Assembly (NCBI GenBank): GCA_029706075.1
Contig: JAINUG010000018.1
Span: 3,247,001-3,311,000, forward strand
Source: Aldrovandia affinis
Taxonomy: Eukaryota; Chordata; Actinopteri; Notacanthiformes; Halosauridae
Reading direction: 5' to 3'
Length of the DNA stretch: 64,000 nucleotides
How positions within the stretch are numbered: the first letter of the stretch is position 1; each line of letters begins with the position of its first letter. The notes beneath the pieces were generated by a model. It saw only the letters and a list, made by a program, of their open reading frames with translations, made no database searches and had not been told where the DNA came from. The translations under genes were made by a program, and so were the position numbers. Shown here piece by piece: positions 33,173 to 44,489 of the stretch.

Positions 33173-33640
33173 TGTTACGGCCCACCAAAACTATCCGCAC
33201 TATATTAGTTGGATAGTTGACTAAAATGGGACGTGACGAAAAAATATTCCTCTGACTTGAAGAATACTACTGAATATACAGGATTTATTGTATACATATA
33301 ACATATATTAGACTTACACACAAAGACAACAAAGGAATAATAATTAAACCAAACAAAACAGTCTGACTAAATCCTAGCACTAGAAAGAAAAGACTCTAAC
33401 CTCTCTCCCAGTGCAAATCAAAATGGGTGTTCTTCTGCAGACTGGCTATCCCTACTCTATGCTTCCATAACTATCACACGTGCTCAAAAAGATACTTTAA
33501 AAAAATGGATGAACAAGCCGGGTCAAAAATAATTCACAAGAAGTCAAAAGTGCAGCTGGGTGGCATGATGGAAAAAGAAGCAAGACACCAAAATTGTAGC
33601 TCTGCTCGCTTATATTCTCCAGATGGGGGCGTGGCCAGAT
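33173..33640 (-). other. Possible solo LTR, minus strand
   Basis: On the minus strand the block has a TATA-like GAATATAAGCG (near 33610), an AATAAA-containing CAATAAATCC near 33284 and an end ...GGGCCGTAACA (at 33173). This is a U3-R-U5-like order ending in CA. Its upstream edge was not found, nor any second LTR or target duplication. If real it is an isolated fossil LTR. Confidence 0.4.
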
Positions 33641-33767
33641 GAGGTCAAGGAGAAGGCAACTGAAAAACACTGATTACAGACAGAAGATCACGTGTTCCCA
33701 GGGTGGTGTCAATTTGCAATCAAGCACCTGCCGTTTTAGCAGACATTCACGGGTCAAGTTTTGGCCA

Positions 33768-33780
33768 ACCACACACACAC

Positions 33781-33856
<76 letters not shown>
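33768..33856. repeat. (AC)n microsatellite
   Basis: A nearly perfect CA/AC tract of about 43 units with one interruption (CACAACAC near 33780). It explains the long His-Thr and Cys-Val frames on the two strands. It is likely length-polymorphic and Z-DNA prone. Confidence 0.97.
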
Positions 33857-33857
<1 letters not shown>

Positions 33858-33858
<1 letters not shown>

Positions 33859-34382
33859 TTAAGTATAAATAACCCTGGTAACAAGTCATGCTCCTCAAAG
33901 GTATCCTTTACAAGAATCCTGGAATGTGTTTTTTTTACTACAGAGAGTCTGGACACACATTGACCTGAAAATATTGTCTCATATTAACATACCAAGGAGG
34001 ATTCGTGAGAAAAGTATCTTTTTTTCTAAACCTATCATCACATTTAAATGAAAGCTGTACTAATAGTGACTGGATTTTTATTGTTTAAATTATCTATTTA
34101 TTTTGGTCAATTGTGGAAGCATTTTATCATATGGTTGCTGCGGAGCTGAAATGTGTCCTGCAGGTTTAAGCTGGCCACTCCCTGCCTTAAACACCCACAC
34201 TTAGTTTTGAAGCAATAATGCCTGAAACAAGCCTAATACACAAAGGACTGAATTGCATGTTGACCTTCCCTTGAGGACCGTACACTGACTATTCCATAAA
34301 GCCGTGAAGCTATGAGATGGTACTCTTTCTCTTAAAAAATGGGGCATGGCTGCCCAATCTTATCTACAAAGGTATTATAATA
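33858..34382. other. Non-coding sequence
   Basis: Nothing recognised; AT-rich with no gene-like frame. Confidence 0.5.
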
Positions 34383-34590
34383 GTTAGGGAACCTGGCTTG
34401 CCACACAAAGGTTGCAGGTTTGATTCCCAGGTGGGCCACTGCTGTTGTAGCCCCGAGTAAGGTACTTAACCTGAATTGCTTCAGTAAAATAGCTAGCTGT
34501 ATTAATGGATTGTATGTAAAGAAAATGTAAAACTATGTAATTCGCTTTGGATAATAGCATCTGCTAAATGCCTAAAATGTAAAAATGTAG
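34383..34590 (+). mobile_element. tRNA-derived SINE with L2-like tail
   Basis: The head contains a B-box-like GCAGGTTTGATTCCCAGG. The body has GCCCCGAGTAAGGTACTTAACC, a common element of fish SINEs. The tail reads TTCGCTTTGGATAATAGCAT followed by CTGCTAAATGCC and AAAATGTA repeats, like the L2 3' end at 27.8 kb. The 5' A-box part is eroded. Confidence 0.82.
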
Positions 34591-34984
34591 TTGATTAGTT
34601 GAATCTGGTGTTGTAGTGATAGGCTAGAACCAGCACCTGCACCCACTGTTCCTTTTTGGATAATATTTGACACCCCTGCACTAAGGGATTGGGCAGCACA
34701 AAGCACCCACCATGGGTAAAAGTCCCAATTAATCTCTGATAACCACACAAGGTACCTTTGCTGTCTATGCATATGTAATTTTTGCCATGCATATGCATAT
34801 TTCTACATGGATATGTGGCCACTTCAGAGACCTGCACTTGTAATGGGGGTTTTATTAAAAAAGGGGTGAAATGTCTATGATCCAATGTTATGAGAATTCT
34901 GACCTTGAATTTAAGATCAGCACATAAATGCCCTTACTGATTACCACACATAATAATCCCAGATGAAAAAGCTTTGGAGTAGTT

Positions 34985-35103
34985 TTTTTATTTGACATTA
35001 TAGAATATTTTGTGTTGATCAGCGGCAAGAAATCCCAATTAAATCCATTTTGATTCCATGAAATAAAATAAAATGTGAAAAATGTCAGAATGTTATTCCC
35101 ACT
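34985..35103 (+). mobile_element. Isolated Tc1 right-end fragment
   Basis: TTTGACATTATAGAATATTT, TGTTGATCAGCGGCAA and AATTAAATCCATTTTGATTCC match the right arm of the Tc1 element at 45.77-45.88 kb, in the same orientation. It ends TATTCCCACTA where that arm has TATACCCATTG. The rest of the element is absent. Confidence 0.8.
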
Positions 35104-36180
35104 ATCTCTGATATTCGTGCTTAAGCACCAAAAGTCAGAATGCACACATGTGCACTTCTCCTCTCAAAAGTGCTTAAGTCAAAGATATGTACCAATAACT
35201 GAAGTCAGAATATGTCTCCTTGGTAAATTGGACATATTTTATTGCTTAACAGGTGCAATACTGTTCATTCCTGGTAGAGATGGGTTGCGGAAGCCTTTTT
35301 TTGTTGCAGTTTCAATCTGGATTTCAACACATTTATTTTTTCTGAAGCAATTCAAGTCTTCCATGTGCACAGTTAAAATATTTTTATGTGAATATACACT
35401 AAACCCATTTTCCTGAATGTTTCTGAACATGACTATTTACCCTGAAATACCTACATCTGCAAGGGAAAAATCACCTCCCTGAAAATTATCACCATTTTAG
35501 AATAATTTTAATGACTATTTTAATCTGCAGACATGAATCTAAAGACCTTAATATTTAATGAAAAGTCAACTCCCTGCAAACCCCCCCAACCCCCCAAAAA
35601 AGGTTGCGGTCCATGGAAATCAAAATGAACCATTCATGTAAAAAGTATCTCACATTAACGAGTAGAACAGATATGAATCGAGGCATCTCAGTCATAATGA
35701 AGTATTTTATTCCTCTGTGTAGAATTCAGTTGACCAGCAGATTAATTAATCAGGGATCATACGAGTACAGCAGGCAATTCAGTCAAATAGCAGAACTGTA
35801 TTTACAATATGCAGGGCTAGATTGTTTGTCCAAAGCTTTTATGATGCTGTGGACATGCCTCTGCTAAGCTTTCTGCTACATAGGGTCTGGGAGTCCTGGG
35901 GAGAACATTTAATGCTTCATATTTGCTGTAATGTATCCCCTATTGTGCATTACTTCAGAGTGCTTAAATAAAGAGGTGCTCTCTTTGCTGGAGTGCTTTT
36001 ACACATCAATTTATACAATTTATTTAATGAACTTACTTTATTTTTTGCCAAAGCTCTATACCTAGTGTCCTACATGTATACATCTTTTAGATCAGTGTCT
36101 ACATTATTACAATTTTTTTAGAATAGTAAGAATTTCAATATTTTGAATAGCCTATATCAATGTAAAATACACAAGTTTGT
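35104..36180. other. Non-coding sequence
   Basis: No gene is recognised. Frames of 87-113 codons are AT-rich and motif-free. A C-rich run (CCCCCCCAACCCCCC) lies at 35581-35595. Confidence 0.5.
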
Positions 36181-37004
36181 ATTAAAGGGTCAGTATGTCC
36201 TTGTGTCATGTGGTGACAAATATGAATCTGCTCGACTACGCCACCTAGTGATGCCGGGGCACTAGGACCCAAAGCCCTGTAACACATAGTGGTAAGGCTA
36301 CTGGTTTGTATACCTGGTTGTACTAGAGTGGAGGACCTCTGAACATGCTAACACAGAAGGCAGGGAGAAATTAAACAAGTTTTATTTGCACACTCAATTA
36401 TACAACGGTAGATTACACTGTGTCTGGTCTCCTCCAATGCGGCCACAACCATAAGGCACTGTTGTCAGGGGGATAGGGTGCAACCTTCAGCACAGGGCCA
36501 GGAGAGGACAGCACAAAAATGTCTCGTCAGAGGGATAGGGTCAAGTCAGCACAAAGGGGCAATGCCTCGGGAACACCTGATAAGGGAGTAACAGGACAAA
36601 CCTGCCAGTACGAGGCACCAGTAGGAAACAGGGGTATCTGCTACAAAGTTAAAAAACAAGAAAGGAATTGCAATGGGGGGAGGGCTCTAAAAAAGGGCAC
36701 CTTATAATAAAAAAAACTCAAAGGGAGGAAATCTAAGAGAAAGGGGTTTAATCGTGTCAACTGGCAGGGATCTGAGTAAATGCACGCTGCTGGAAACACT
36801 CACTCTAGGCTAGGCTTTTAAATATTCGCAGCTGTATCAAACAGTGAATAATACTATGGCTATACTGGTGGGGCCTCAACAGCCTAATAGATCCCAGCTG
36901 TACCTCTACACATGAGGTTGACCTAGTCAAGGATGCCACTTTAAAAAGCACTAAGGGAAGCTAGAGACAAAAAAGGGCAAAAAATCTACAATCTACTACA
37001 GATA
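36181..37004. other. Unclassified block, possibly retroelement-derived
   Basis: This segment is GC-richer than its neighbours. On the minus strand it has GTGCAAATAAAAC near 36380 (a poly(A)-signal-like word) with CAGCTGCGAATATTTAAAAG near 36820 upstream, reminiscent of an LTR read on the minus strand. I found no partner, ends or duplication. No coding frame is recognised. Confidence 0.3.
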
Positions 37005-37334
37005 CCGACACCCGTTTTGGCTGGTGCTTTATGGGTGTGAGCTGCCTATCAGGCTCGTGGTTCAAAACTCGACTGTACCAGATCGGACCTGATTGGGGGC
37101 GGCATTTGACTGTCTGGCCCAGGGGGAAGGGGGAAGGTGAGCTGGCACGAGTCGCCCGTAAGGGTGACTTCAGAACATGGGTGGGTGAATTCTGTCTCAA
37201 AAGAAGCGGAGTTTGCTGCCCTCTGAGAATTAGCTTGCCTCGTAAAGACGAGCGACAAATTTGTGTTGGGGAGGCAAATCTAAATAAATAGAGGGTATAA
37301 TTCCCCACTAAATTGGGAGAAAAACTGGAAAAAA

Positions 37335-37365
<31 letters not shown>

Positions 37366-37380
37366 CAAAACAAAACAAAA
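37005..37380 (+). mobile_element. tRNA-derived SINE, family 1, with (CAAAA)n tail
   Basis: The head has a B-box-like GTGGTTCAAAACTCG near 37058. The body (GGGGGCGGCATTTGACTGTC, CAGGGGGAAGGGGGAAGG) matches the SINE at 6.1 kb. The 3' end CTAAATTGGGAGAAAAACTGG runs into an A-run and then CAAAA repeated about nine times up to 37380. The long regular tail suggests a relatively recent or expanded copy. Confidence 0.8.
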
Positions 37381-37670
37381 TTGTCTAACAATTTGGAACA
37401 ATGCTGGAGAGCCCAGTGTTTGGTGAGTAATGTTCCACGGTTTGCACTTTGCTACAGTATCAATGTTAGCTATTATCTTGAGCGAACGCCAATATGATCA
37501 TTGCGTTGTGTTATCTAAAATGAACAATTATCTTGACAATATAATAATCAGTAGTAGTTAGCACTGCAGCTAATTGGCATAAGCCCCTGGGAATTATGTT
37601 GTTCACTTTATACCTGTATGTAAATATTACATTTCATACAAACACAAATAAATTTTCCTAAGGTTTATAA

Positions 37671-37678
37671 TGTACCTG
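37671..37678. repeat. hAT target-site duplication TGTACCTG, left copy
   Basis: TGTACCTG here is repeated exactly at 39147-39154 on the other side of the element. Eight base pairs is the hallmark hAT duplication length. Confidence 0.95.
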
Positions 37679-38042
37679 CAGGGTTGGGTTGTAACGGAAT
37701 ACATGTAACGGCGTTACGTAATCAGAATACAAAAATCAAGTAACTGTATTCAGCTCGCGTTACATTTGAAAAACGAGTAATCTGAATACAGTTACTTTAA
37801 TAAACCTGAAGTGAATACATTTTGGATTACTTCTTGGAATTCTTGGTGGAAAGTTTTCCTTACAAACATTAATGAGCTGATATTCATTACTGAAGCTACA
37901 GCATGAAATTCTCACGCCTACATGATTATCATCACACAGCTCACGAAAACTACAGCCGCTGCACAGAACCAAAAAACTGCGTTAAGAAAAATGCGTTAAA
38001 AAAAAAGCGCGCGCCCACAATCAGACAAACATTGATAGCGAC

Positions 38043-38206
38043 AAGGAAGAAAAGTCAGCTTTTAGTTCGTGGCATTATCGACACAATTTCCAGTTTAAAG
38101 AAGAAAATGGGGAAAATCTGTCGGTCCAGTGTACCTTGTGTCTTCCAGGAATACAGATACTGTCGGCATCAAAGGACTCGACTTCGAATCTTAAAAAGCA
38201 CTTGGA
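38043..38206 (+). pseudogene. BED zinc-finger exon of a hAT transposase
   Basis: In one continuous frame the translation reads EEKSAFSSWHYRHNFQF, then KEENGENLSVQCTLC, and ends STSNLKKHL. It has the BED-finger pattern: aromatic Trp and Phe first, a Cys pair at 38130 and 38139, and His at 38199. BED fingers bind element ends in hAT transposases. Immediately after KKHL the DNA reads GTAAGT (38207-38212), a consensus splice donor, so this looks like the first coding exon of a spliced transposase whose catalytic exons have been lost. No in-frame start was settled. Confidence 0.8.
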
Positions 38207-38369
38207 GTAAGTCGACGTTAGCTAACCTTCAGCTTAATGAACACAGTTCTGCAGTAATTTGCTGTTACCTGACCTTAGCCTACAGTTTGAGGCATCGCAT
38301 TAACTGCTCTGCTAATTTTATACTGCTTTCTTTATTGTTGAAACGATGACATTTTATTTTATTCTTTTT

Positions 38370-38520
38370 ATTTTTCCCAGTTTTCTCCCAATTTGGTAGC
38401 CAATTGTACCCTACTATACGTAAATTACGTTATGCACTGCCGAGCATTCGCCGCTACACAGCCCGCCAACACTGGCACTTTTCTGAGCCATATCCCTTAC
38501 AAGTCGCTGTTATTCCAGTG
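38370..38520 (-). mobile_element. Family-1 SINE fragment inside the hAT element, minus strand
   Basis: CCCAGTTTTCTCCCAATTTG is the reverse of the family-1 SINE 3' end seen at 6.45 and 37.3 kb. It continues with GCCAATTGTACCCTAC and GCACTGCCGAGCATTCG, typical SINE body words in reverse. Nested in the hAT, it inserted after the hAT. Confidence 0.7.
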
Positions 38521-39154
38521 CCAAAAAAGTTTCAAAAGTTATTACATTGTTTCAGATGTTGTGTTTGAGTTATGCTCATGATGAGCCATTAAAACAGTAA
38601 AAGAACTTCCCTTTCAGTTTCCCTTTGCTTTTTATTATGATTAATTTTTAATCTGTCCATTCTAATTCCATAACATGTTAATGATGATGACTACAACAAA
38701 AAATGCAGATACAATGTTGCATATATTTAGCTAAATTGACATCTCAAATGTATTAGTATTTATTATTAAATGAACAGAAGCTGACCTGACCTCAACACAG
38801 TGGAAAGTTGAACATGACATCCTTTTTCAAAGTGTAATGCATAATAACTATTTAAATGTATTACTGATAAAATAAAAAAGTGAACATGGCATGTGCAAAA
38901 GTTTGAGCACCCTTTTAGTACTAAGTAGCACCACCTTTGGTATATAACAGCTTCCCAATGTCTCCTGTACCCCAAAACATACCCATCTGTGATGGAAAAA
39001 GTAAGTAATCCAAAAGTATTCTAAAAGTAATCTGAATACGTTACTTTTTTGAGACATGTAACTGTATTCGTATCGGATTACTTTCAGAGCCGTGTAATCA
39101 GTATTCAGGCACTAATTACATTTACAAAGTAACCCTCCCAACCCTGTGTACCTG

Positions 39155-39374
39155 TTATAATGTACATGTACCTGCATACATTTATTTGTAAAATGTGTAT
39201 TATTTGGAAACAATAAGCAAGATGTAAAAGCTATAAACCAGTGGTTAGCCACCACGGGCGAGTATATACATTTAATAATAAATAGAGTAAAAATGTTCTG
39301 TTAGGTTTCGATGAACAATGAAAACAAACAGGTCTTGGTAGTGGACTCAGACTTTTGGACCCCACTGTATGTCT
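39155..39374. other. Short non-coding spacer between hAT and solo LTR
   Basis: AT-rich sequence with no gene-like frame. Confidence 0.5.
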
Positions 39375-40210
39375 TGTGGCATCGCAAGTGGCAGGATGAG
39401 GAAATGGATGCCTGCATCTTTCTTAGGAGCCACTGGAGAGGAAAAAACTACATTTCCCAGCAGCCTGCAGTCCAGCACTGAGAGAGGAGTAGGTTAGTGG
39501 TTGTTGAGTGGTTTTGAGAGAATTGTTTTTGAGAGAATTGTTTGGATTGTGTTTTGGAATTGGATTGTTTTGACGACCCTGCTTGTGTACTGATTTTTGG
39601 ACTGGATTAAGGAACTGGATTGGATTTTGACTATGGATTATGGATAACGACGACGAGTAAGGTTTGTGGACTTTGTGTTTTGGATTTCCCCGAATACCCC
39701 ACCCTTTGTTTTTTGTTTGTCAAGATTAAGTTAATAAAGTGTCATTTTGTTTGTAATGCTGCTTCCTAGGGCGGCACGGTGGTGCAGTGGATAGCACTGT
39801 CGCCTCACAGCACCAAGGTCCCGGGTTCGAATCCCGGCCGGGGGCCTTTCTGGGTGGAGTTTGCATGTTCTCCCCGTGTCCACATGGGTTTCCTCCGGGT
39901 ACTCCGGTTTCCTCCCACAGTCCAAAGACATGCACGTTAGGCTAATTGGAGAGTCTAAATTGCTCTGTAGGTATGAGTGTGTGAGTGAATGGTGTATGTA
40001 GTGCCCTGCGATGGATTGGCGACCTGTCCAGGGTGTATTCCTGCCTCTCGCCCCAATGCATGCTGGGATAGGCTCCAGCCCCCCCGCGACCCTGACCAGG
40101 AATAAGCGGCTGAAGATGAGATGAGATGAGATGCTGCTTCCTCCGGGTTATTTAACTTGCCTACGCCCTCTGCAAGGTCCGTGAGTGTCGCCCAACCCCA
40201 AGGGACACCA
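39375..40210 (+). mobile_element. Solo LTR related to the 11.5 kb element, with a SINE inserted
   Basis: It starts TGTGGCATCGC and shares, in order, ACTACATTTCCCAGCA, GGATTGTTTT, GGACTTTGTGTTTTGG, CCCCACCCTTTGTTTT, AATAAAGTGTCATTTTG, GCCTACGCCCTCTGCAAGGT and CCGTGAGTGTCGCCCAACCCC with the LTRs at 11.5 and 13.9 kb. It ends GGGACACCA. Without the SINE it is about 460 bp. It has diverged well beyond the young LTRs and has no internal region, so it is an older solo LTR of a related subfamily. No target duplication was established. Confidence 0.88.
39768..40130 (+). mobile_element. Full-length tRNA-derived SINE with 12-bp target duplication
   Basis: The flanking 12-bp word ATGCTGCTTCCT is present at 39756-39767 and 40131-40142. 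The head has A-box GTGGTGCAGTGGATAGCACT and a perfect B-box GGGTTCGAATCCC. The conserved middle reads GGAGTTTGCATGTTCTCC and CCTCCCACAGTCCAAAGACA. The tail is GGGATAGGCTCCAGCC, ending in GATGA/GATGAGAT repeats. This is a common teleost SINE type with a LINE-like 3' part. It is inserted in the solo LTR and is therefore younger than it. Confidence 0.95.
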
Positions 40211-43200
40211 GTGTGTATCAGTTTCCTACTGAAAAATTGCTTTTCTCAGCAGGACATGTATATAGCATATTGTAGTTGTCCAGCATGAGGAAGTTTAGTT
40301 CAGTTTAGTTTGTGTATTTCCATCTAAGCCTTCTATATTTAAAGATGTTTATTAGCTGAATGTTTAATTGATGCACTTGTGATGCTCAGCTCAAAAGCTC
40401 TCTCCTTTCCCACGTGCTCTGTCTCCAATCTCACAATCACTCACAGTACTGCTGCATGATTATGTAATTTACTTTATTGTAGTGAAAGCTTAATATTCAA
40501 CATAACAAAAACCAGTGCACATGCATATATTTATTTCAAAAACATGTATTGCACAGTTTGATGGGGGTAGAGCCAGTCTTTCTCTTAAGTGCATTGAACC
40601 ACTCCAAGTGCAATGCTTAAATACGTCCTTAATTGAATACAGATTGCATTTCAAATTGTCTTTTATTAAACTATTTGCCTCGGAGTGAAGTAAAACACAG
40701 AACATCCACAAAACATCCAGTGACACATTTGCCCTATCTGTTAACATCTGAACATACAGTATAAACTAACAACAGCATTTTGCTGTTTGTATGAAGAGCG
40801 TTGAGTGCATGCCTCCCCCATGTTCATATGTGTGCATTAATGTCACCTAACTAGCACATTATGCCTGCGTTTGAATTAAGAGGGGGTCTGGGTGGACGAA
40901 AAGGCAAACAAAATATCAGACAGGAAACTTACACAATGGAAGATGTTTTTATTGACACCCCCCATTCCACCGTCTTATCCATGTTGACAAAAATGCCTAT
41001 TACTGCAAACCACAACTACACTGGGCAGAGACAAGACATTCTGTTTGTGATGGATGAAACTAGCAATTACAATACAATACTGTCCAGGTGTATTTTCGCT
41101 ACCGTCCTTCAACTCTGTGGCAGTGTAAACATGTTAATTCTTTCAAAAGTGTCACTTTGACACTGCACAGATTGGAACAATATACGTATATACTTTACAG
41201 TGCCAAATGTTAATGTTTTCAATGTAATATAATTTTACCAGTTTTCCAAAACTGACTTTACATGATCAAGTGATCAATTTTCTGCATTTTGTAGGCAAGA
41301 TGAAGCCTTTATTTTTGTAAATAAAGAATTTTAAAGACAATACTTCTGAAATGGGACATGAGCATAAGCTTTTGAATTTGGCAGATTTTTTCTTGTTATC
41401 TCATCTGAGAATAGATAAATTCCCACACATTCACACATGTGACACAATAGTTCTGATTGTCTGAATCTGCTATATACCACTACATTAACATTTTTTTATC
41501 ATGCACTTAAGACAATGAAACTATACTTTGCAACACATACAATATGTGTACAATACAATTTCCAGGCTTAAAAAGACAGGTTTCTTTTATAGTCTTTAGT
41601 GTGATACCACAATAGTGGGATAGAGTTATCATAAAAAACATTGTTACACTGACTTAGAGTTAATTTCATGGACTATGTTACATGTTCTGATTTGTATTTG
41701 TAATACATGCTTGTGGTCCGTGAGTAAAATCATTTTTAGACTAAAATAACTAAGAAGGGAAAGAGGCTCTGACAAGCACAAAGGGAGGTTAGCTCCTCAG
41801 AGATTCATACATTTCCTACCTTCTGTCTGGGAAAAGGCTTGTGTGACAATGTGCACTGAATTCTGCAACCACAAAGTCCACAAAGAGAAAATATATTTCT
41901 CTATCGCCAAACCCAACTACTACCCCACTCCCGCATTGCCTCTTTATTGTTGTACAAAATGTTGATTTTTACTTTGCGGTGAGCTGGCAAAACCCAGACA
42001 AAAAAACCCAGACAAAAAAATGGAAGGCACCCTGTTGGTGCAAGAGACCGCAGCAGACCAGACTCATGACTGCTTTTTGGTGCGCTTCTTCGTGGAGCGA
42101 AGGATTCTCGTATCCGAGGAGAGAAGTGTGAGAAAAGGCACAATGCATGGTCCCCCTGGCATAGCCTCTGCATCAGAGAGTGTGAGAAAAGGCCCACATT
42201 TGATGCCTGACTGACCAAATCTTCTGCCAGATAGTTGGTTCTATTCCCCCTGGTTTAGAGGAGCATGGTCAGAAGTGTTGTAGATGGAGAGAGAAGCCAC
42301 GGTAATTGTATCAAGGTCTGTTGAGATTTTCTCAAACCGCTTTCAGTAAAAGGAAAGGGGTCCCAAGACAGTGGCAGCAACTTCTGCAGAATAACGAAAA
42401 AACAGTGTGCACTCATATATGAATAACATTCAATTTATCACATGAAAGCCCATATATTGAATACTACACCTTTACTGTTTCCACCTCTATCTATTTTTGA
42501 ACTTCAAAATGAAAACAAGTCTTTAATTCTACACAGGTTTTGATGGTATTCCATGTGTTGTTTGAAACTACTGACATTCTTTTTGGAATACAATTTGTGT
42601 TGCCACTTGTAATGGCATGTGAATTAGAATGGAACGTGATGTGAATTAGAATGGTATGTGATTACAATGGTACGATGTACGCTTACAGGGAATTTGTATA
42701 TTTTATATTTTATTTATTTCTTGCAGCTATGTAGTTTTATGAGTTTCATGTGAAATGTACACACATACACACACACGCATATATATATATGAATAAACTA
42801 GCAAAATATAACTAATTATAGGCTACTTGATTATGGTGGATCACATTTACCATTCGTAACTTATTTTTATACCTTCCTATTTATAAGTCTCACAGTCAGT
42901 AATATTTTTTTCACCCTTACTTCTGTATTTTTATTGGTTAGATGTGGTAGGCAATTGGTCTTCTCTGTTTGTTTCTAAGTTAGGAAAGTAGATGAAATAT
43001 TTTCACCAGGAGAGGATGATTTACAAGAATAGACTCCTTACAAAGACCCCTCTTAAGGATGGAGCTATTGTAATGCTAAATATTTAATCGCTGATCTGAG
43101 TGAGAAGTTCAAAGGGCCCCAGGAGAGTGCCAGGAGGTACATGTCAAACTATCCTGCCCCATGTCATTTTAAGATATGGCACTCTTTCTGAGACCAAGAG

Positions 43201-44487
43201 CGTTGAAAGTGAAGGAGATGGTCTCATTACACAAAACATCTCCTCAGCCCTCCACTGCCAAGGGCCTATGTGTACGCAACATGTTAAACCTACTTTTTCT
43301 GGTTTAAGCCTGATCACGTAACAAGCTTTCATTCTGTAAAATCGATGTAAGAATAGTGCAAACATGAAAGTCAAATGACATTTCAAAGATTTCGCCATCC
43401 AGTGATCTCATGCATTGAATGCTATGCTTACAAAGGCCAGGATTGAATCAAAATTTGTCCTTAACTTTGATTTACAAATAAATGCAGGCCTTCGCTTTTT
43501 TTTCTTCACAGACAGTTTGGTGATTTAATTTTGGTGATCATTGAACTCAAACAACTGTAATTGTGAAAAAAACACCTGCATTTAATTGTGAGTCAATGTT
43601 AAGGATAAATGTTGATTGAATCCAGGCTGAAGTTGTAGGGAAGTTATTTTTATATGTGCTGTCAGAGTGAAATGTTTACTTTGTGTAGTTTTGGGGCATT
43701 TCCGGTTATTTCCGGTCCAGACTGCTGCAGCTATCGTAGGTGTCATTCTAAAATCTAAAATGTACAATATAAATTATGACAACAATAGCTACAATGGCAG
43801 TGATCAACCATCATATCATTGCTAACTAATAGCTATGACAGCTATTGTATTCAGTACAAACAGTACACACCGTAAAGTTAAACAGCAGCAGACAAGCGAC
43901 AATAACATAATGTTGCTCAGGTTACTATTTGATAAATGCATGCAATGCAATGGCTATTTTTACAAGCTTGTAATTCAACCCGGACTATGGTTAACATTGT
44001 CTTGCAACAAAGTAAATAAATGCTACTCCCACTTTCTCTGGTGTGAGCCCTTGTCATGTATCAGATGGCTAATTAACTTGAGGAACAAAGAGCTGGCGCT
44101 GATCTACATAAAGTAGCCTTGTTGACAGTTGTTAAATTTGTATATTCAAACTGTAAGTGACTATAATTAAGGCAAAATGTAACCTGGAACTATGAAGCCA
44201 GTTTACACATCATTTCCAGTTATATTTTTGCTCACATATATGAGGACGTGTTCTTCTTGAATGACATTGCAAAGTTGATACACTGACGCAGTATCACAAT
44301 GTTTATTTAATGTATAGACAAATAGATTTTTCTGTCACATTTAGTTTCGCATCAAACTTGAAACCAAAACTACAGCATGCAATTTTCTTTGTGAGGTCCT
44401 TCCATTTTTGCACAGGGTTGCTAATTAGCTCATAAGGGGTGTTGATTATTTTGTTATCCATAAATTCTCTCTTGTAGAAATTCTTTA
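40211..44487. other. Non-coding sequence, 4.3 kb
   Basis: No transposon or gene is recognised. Frames of 84-105 codons (for example 41901-42218 on the minus strand) lack motifs and good codon structure. A short (CA)n plus (TA)n patch lies at 42764-42790. This is one of the longer repeat-poor stretches and could contain conserved regulatory DNA, but nothing in the sequence alone proves that. Confidence 0.5.
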
Positions 44488-44489
44488 TA

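Larger units (their letters stand above)
37679..39146 (+). mobile_element. hAT DNA transposon, non-autonomous, with BED-finger exon
   Basis: The ends are CAGGGTTGGG on the left and its inverse CCCAACCCTG on the right, flanked by a perfect 8-bp duplication TGTACCTG. Subterminal regions are full of TAATC(T/C)GAATAC and GTTACTTT-type repeats on both sides, as expected for transposase-binding arrays. At 1.47 kb it is too short for a full transposase, but it retains one BED zinc-finger exon (38043-38206). A SINE fragment is inserted at about 38370-38520. The perfect target duplication suggests a moderately young insertion. Confidence 0.95.

Noticed and set aside
33639-33956. His-Thr-rich and Cys-Val-rich frames
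   Set aside because: They are translations of the (AC)n microsatellite on the two strands.
41901-42218. 105-codon minus-strand frame as a possible host exon
   Set aside because: No family motif, no clear splice borders, and the opposite strand is also open.
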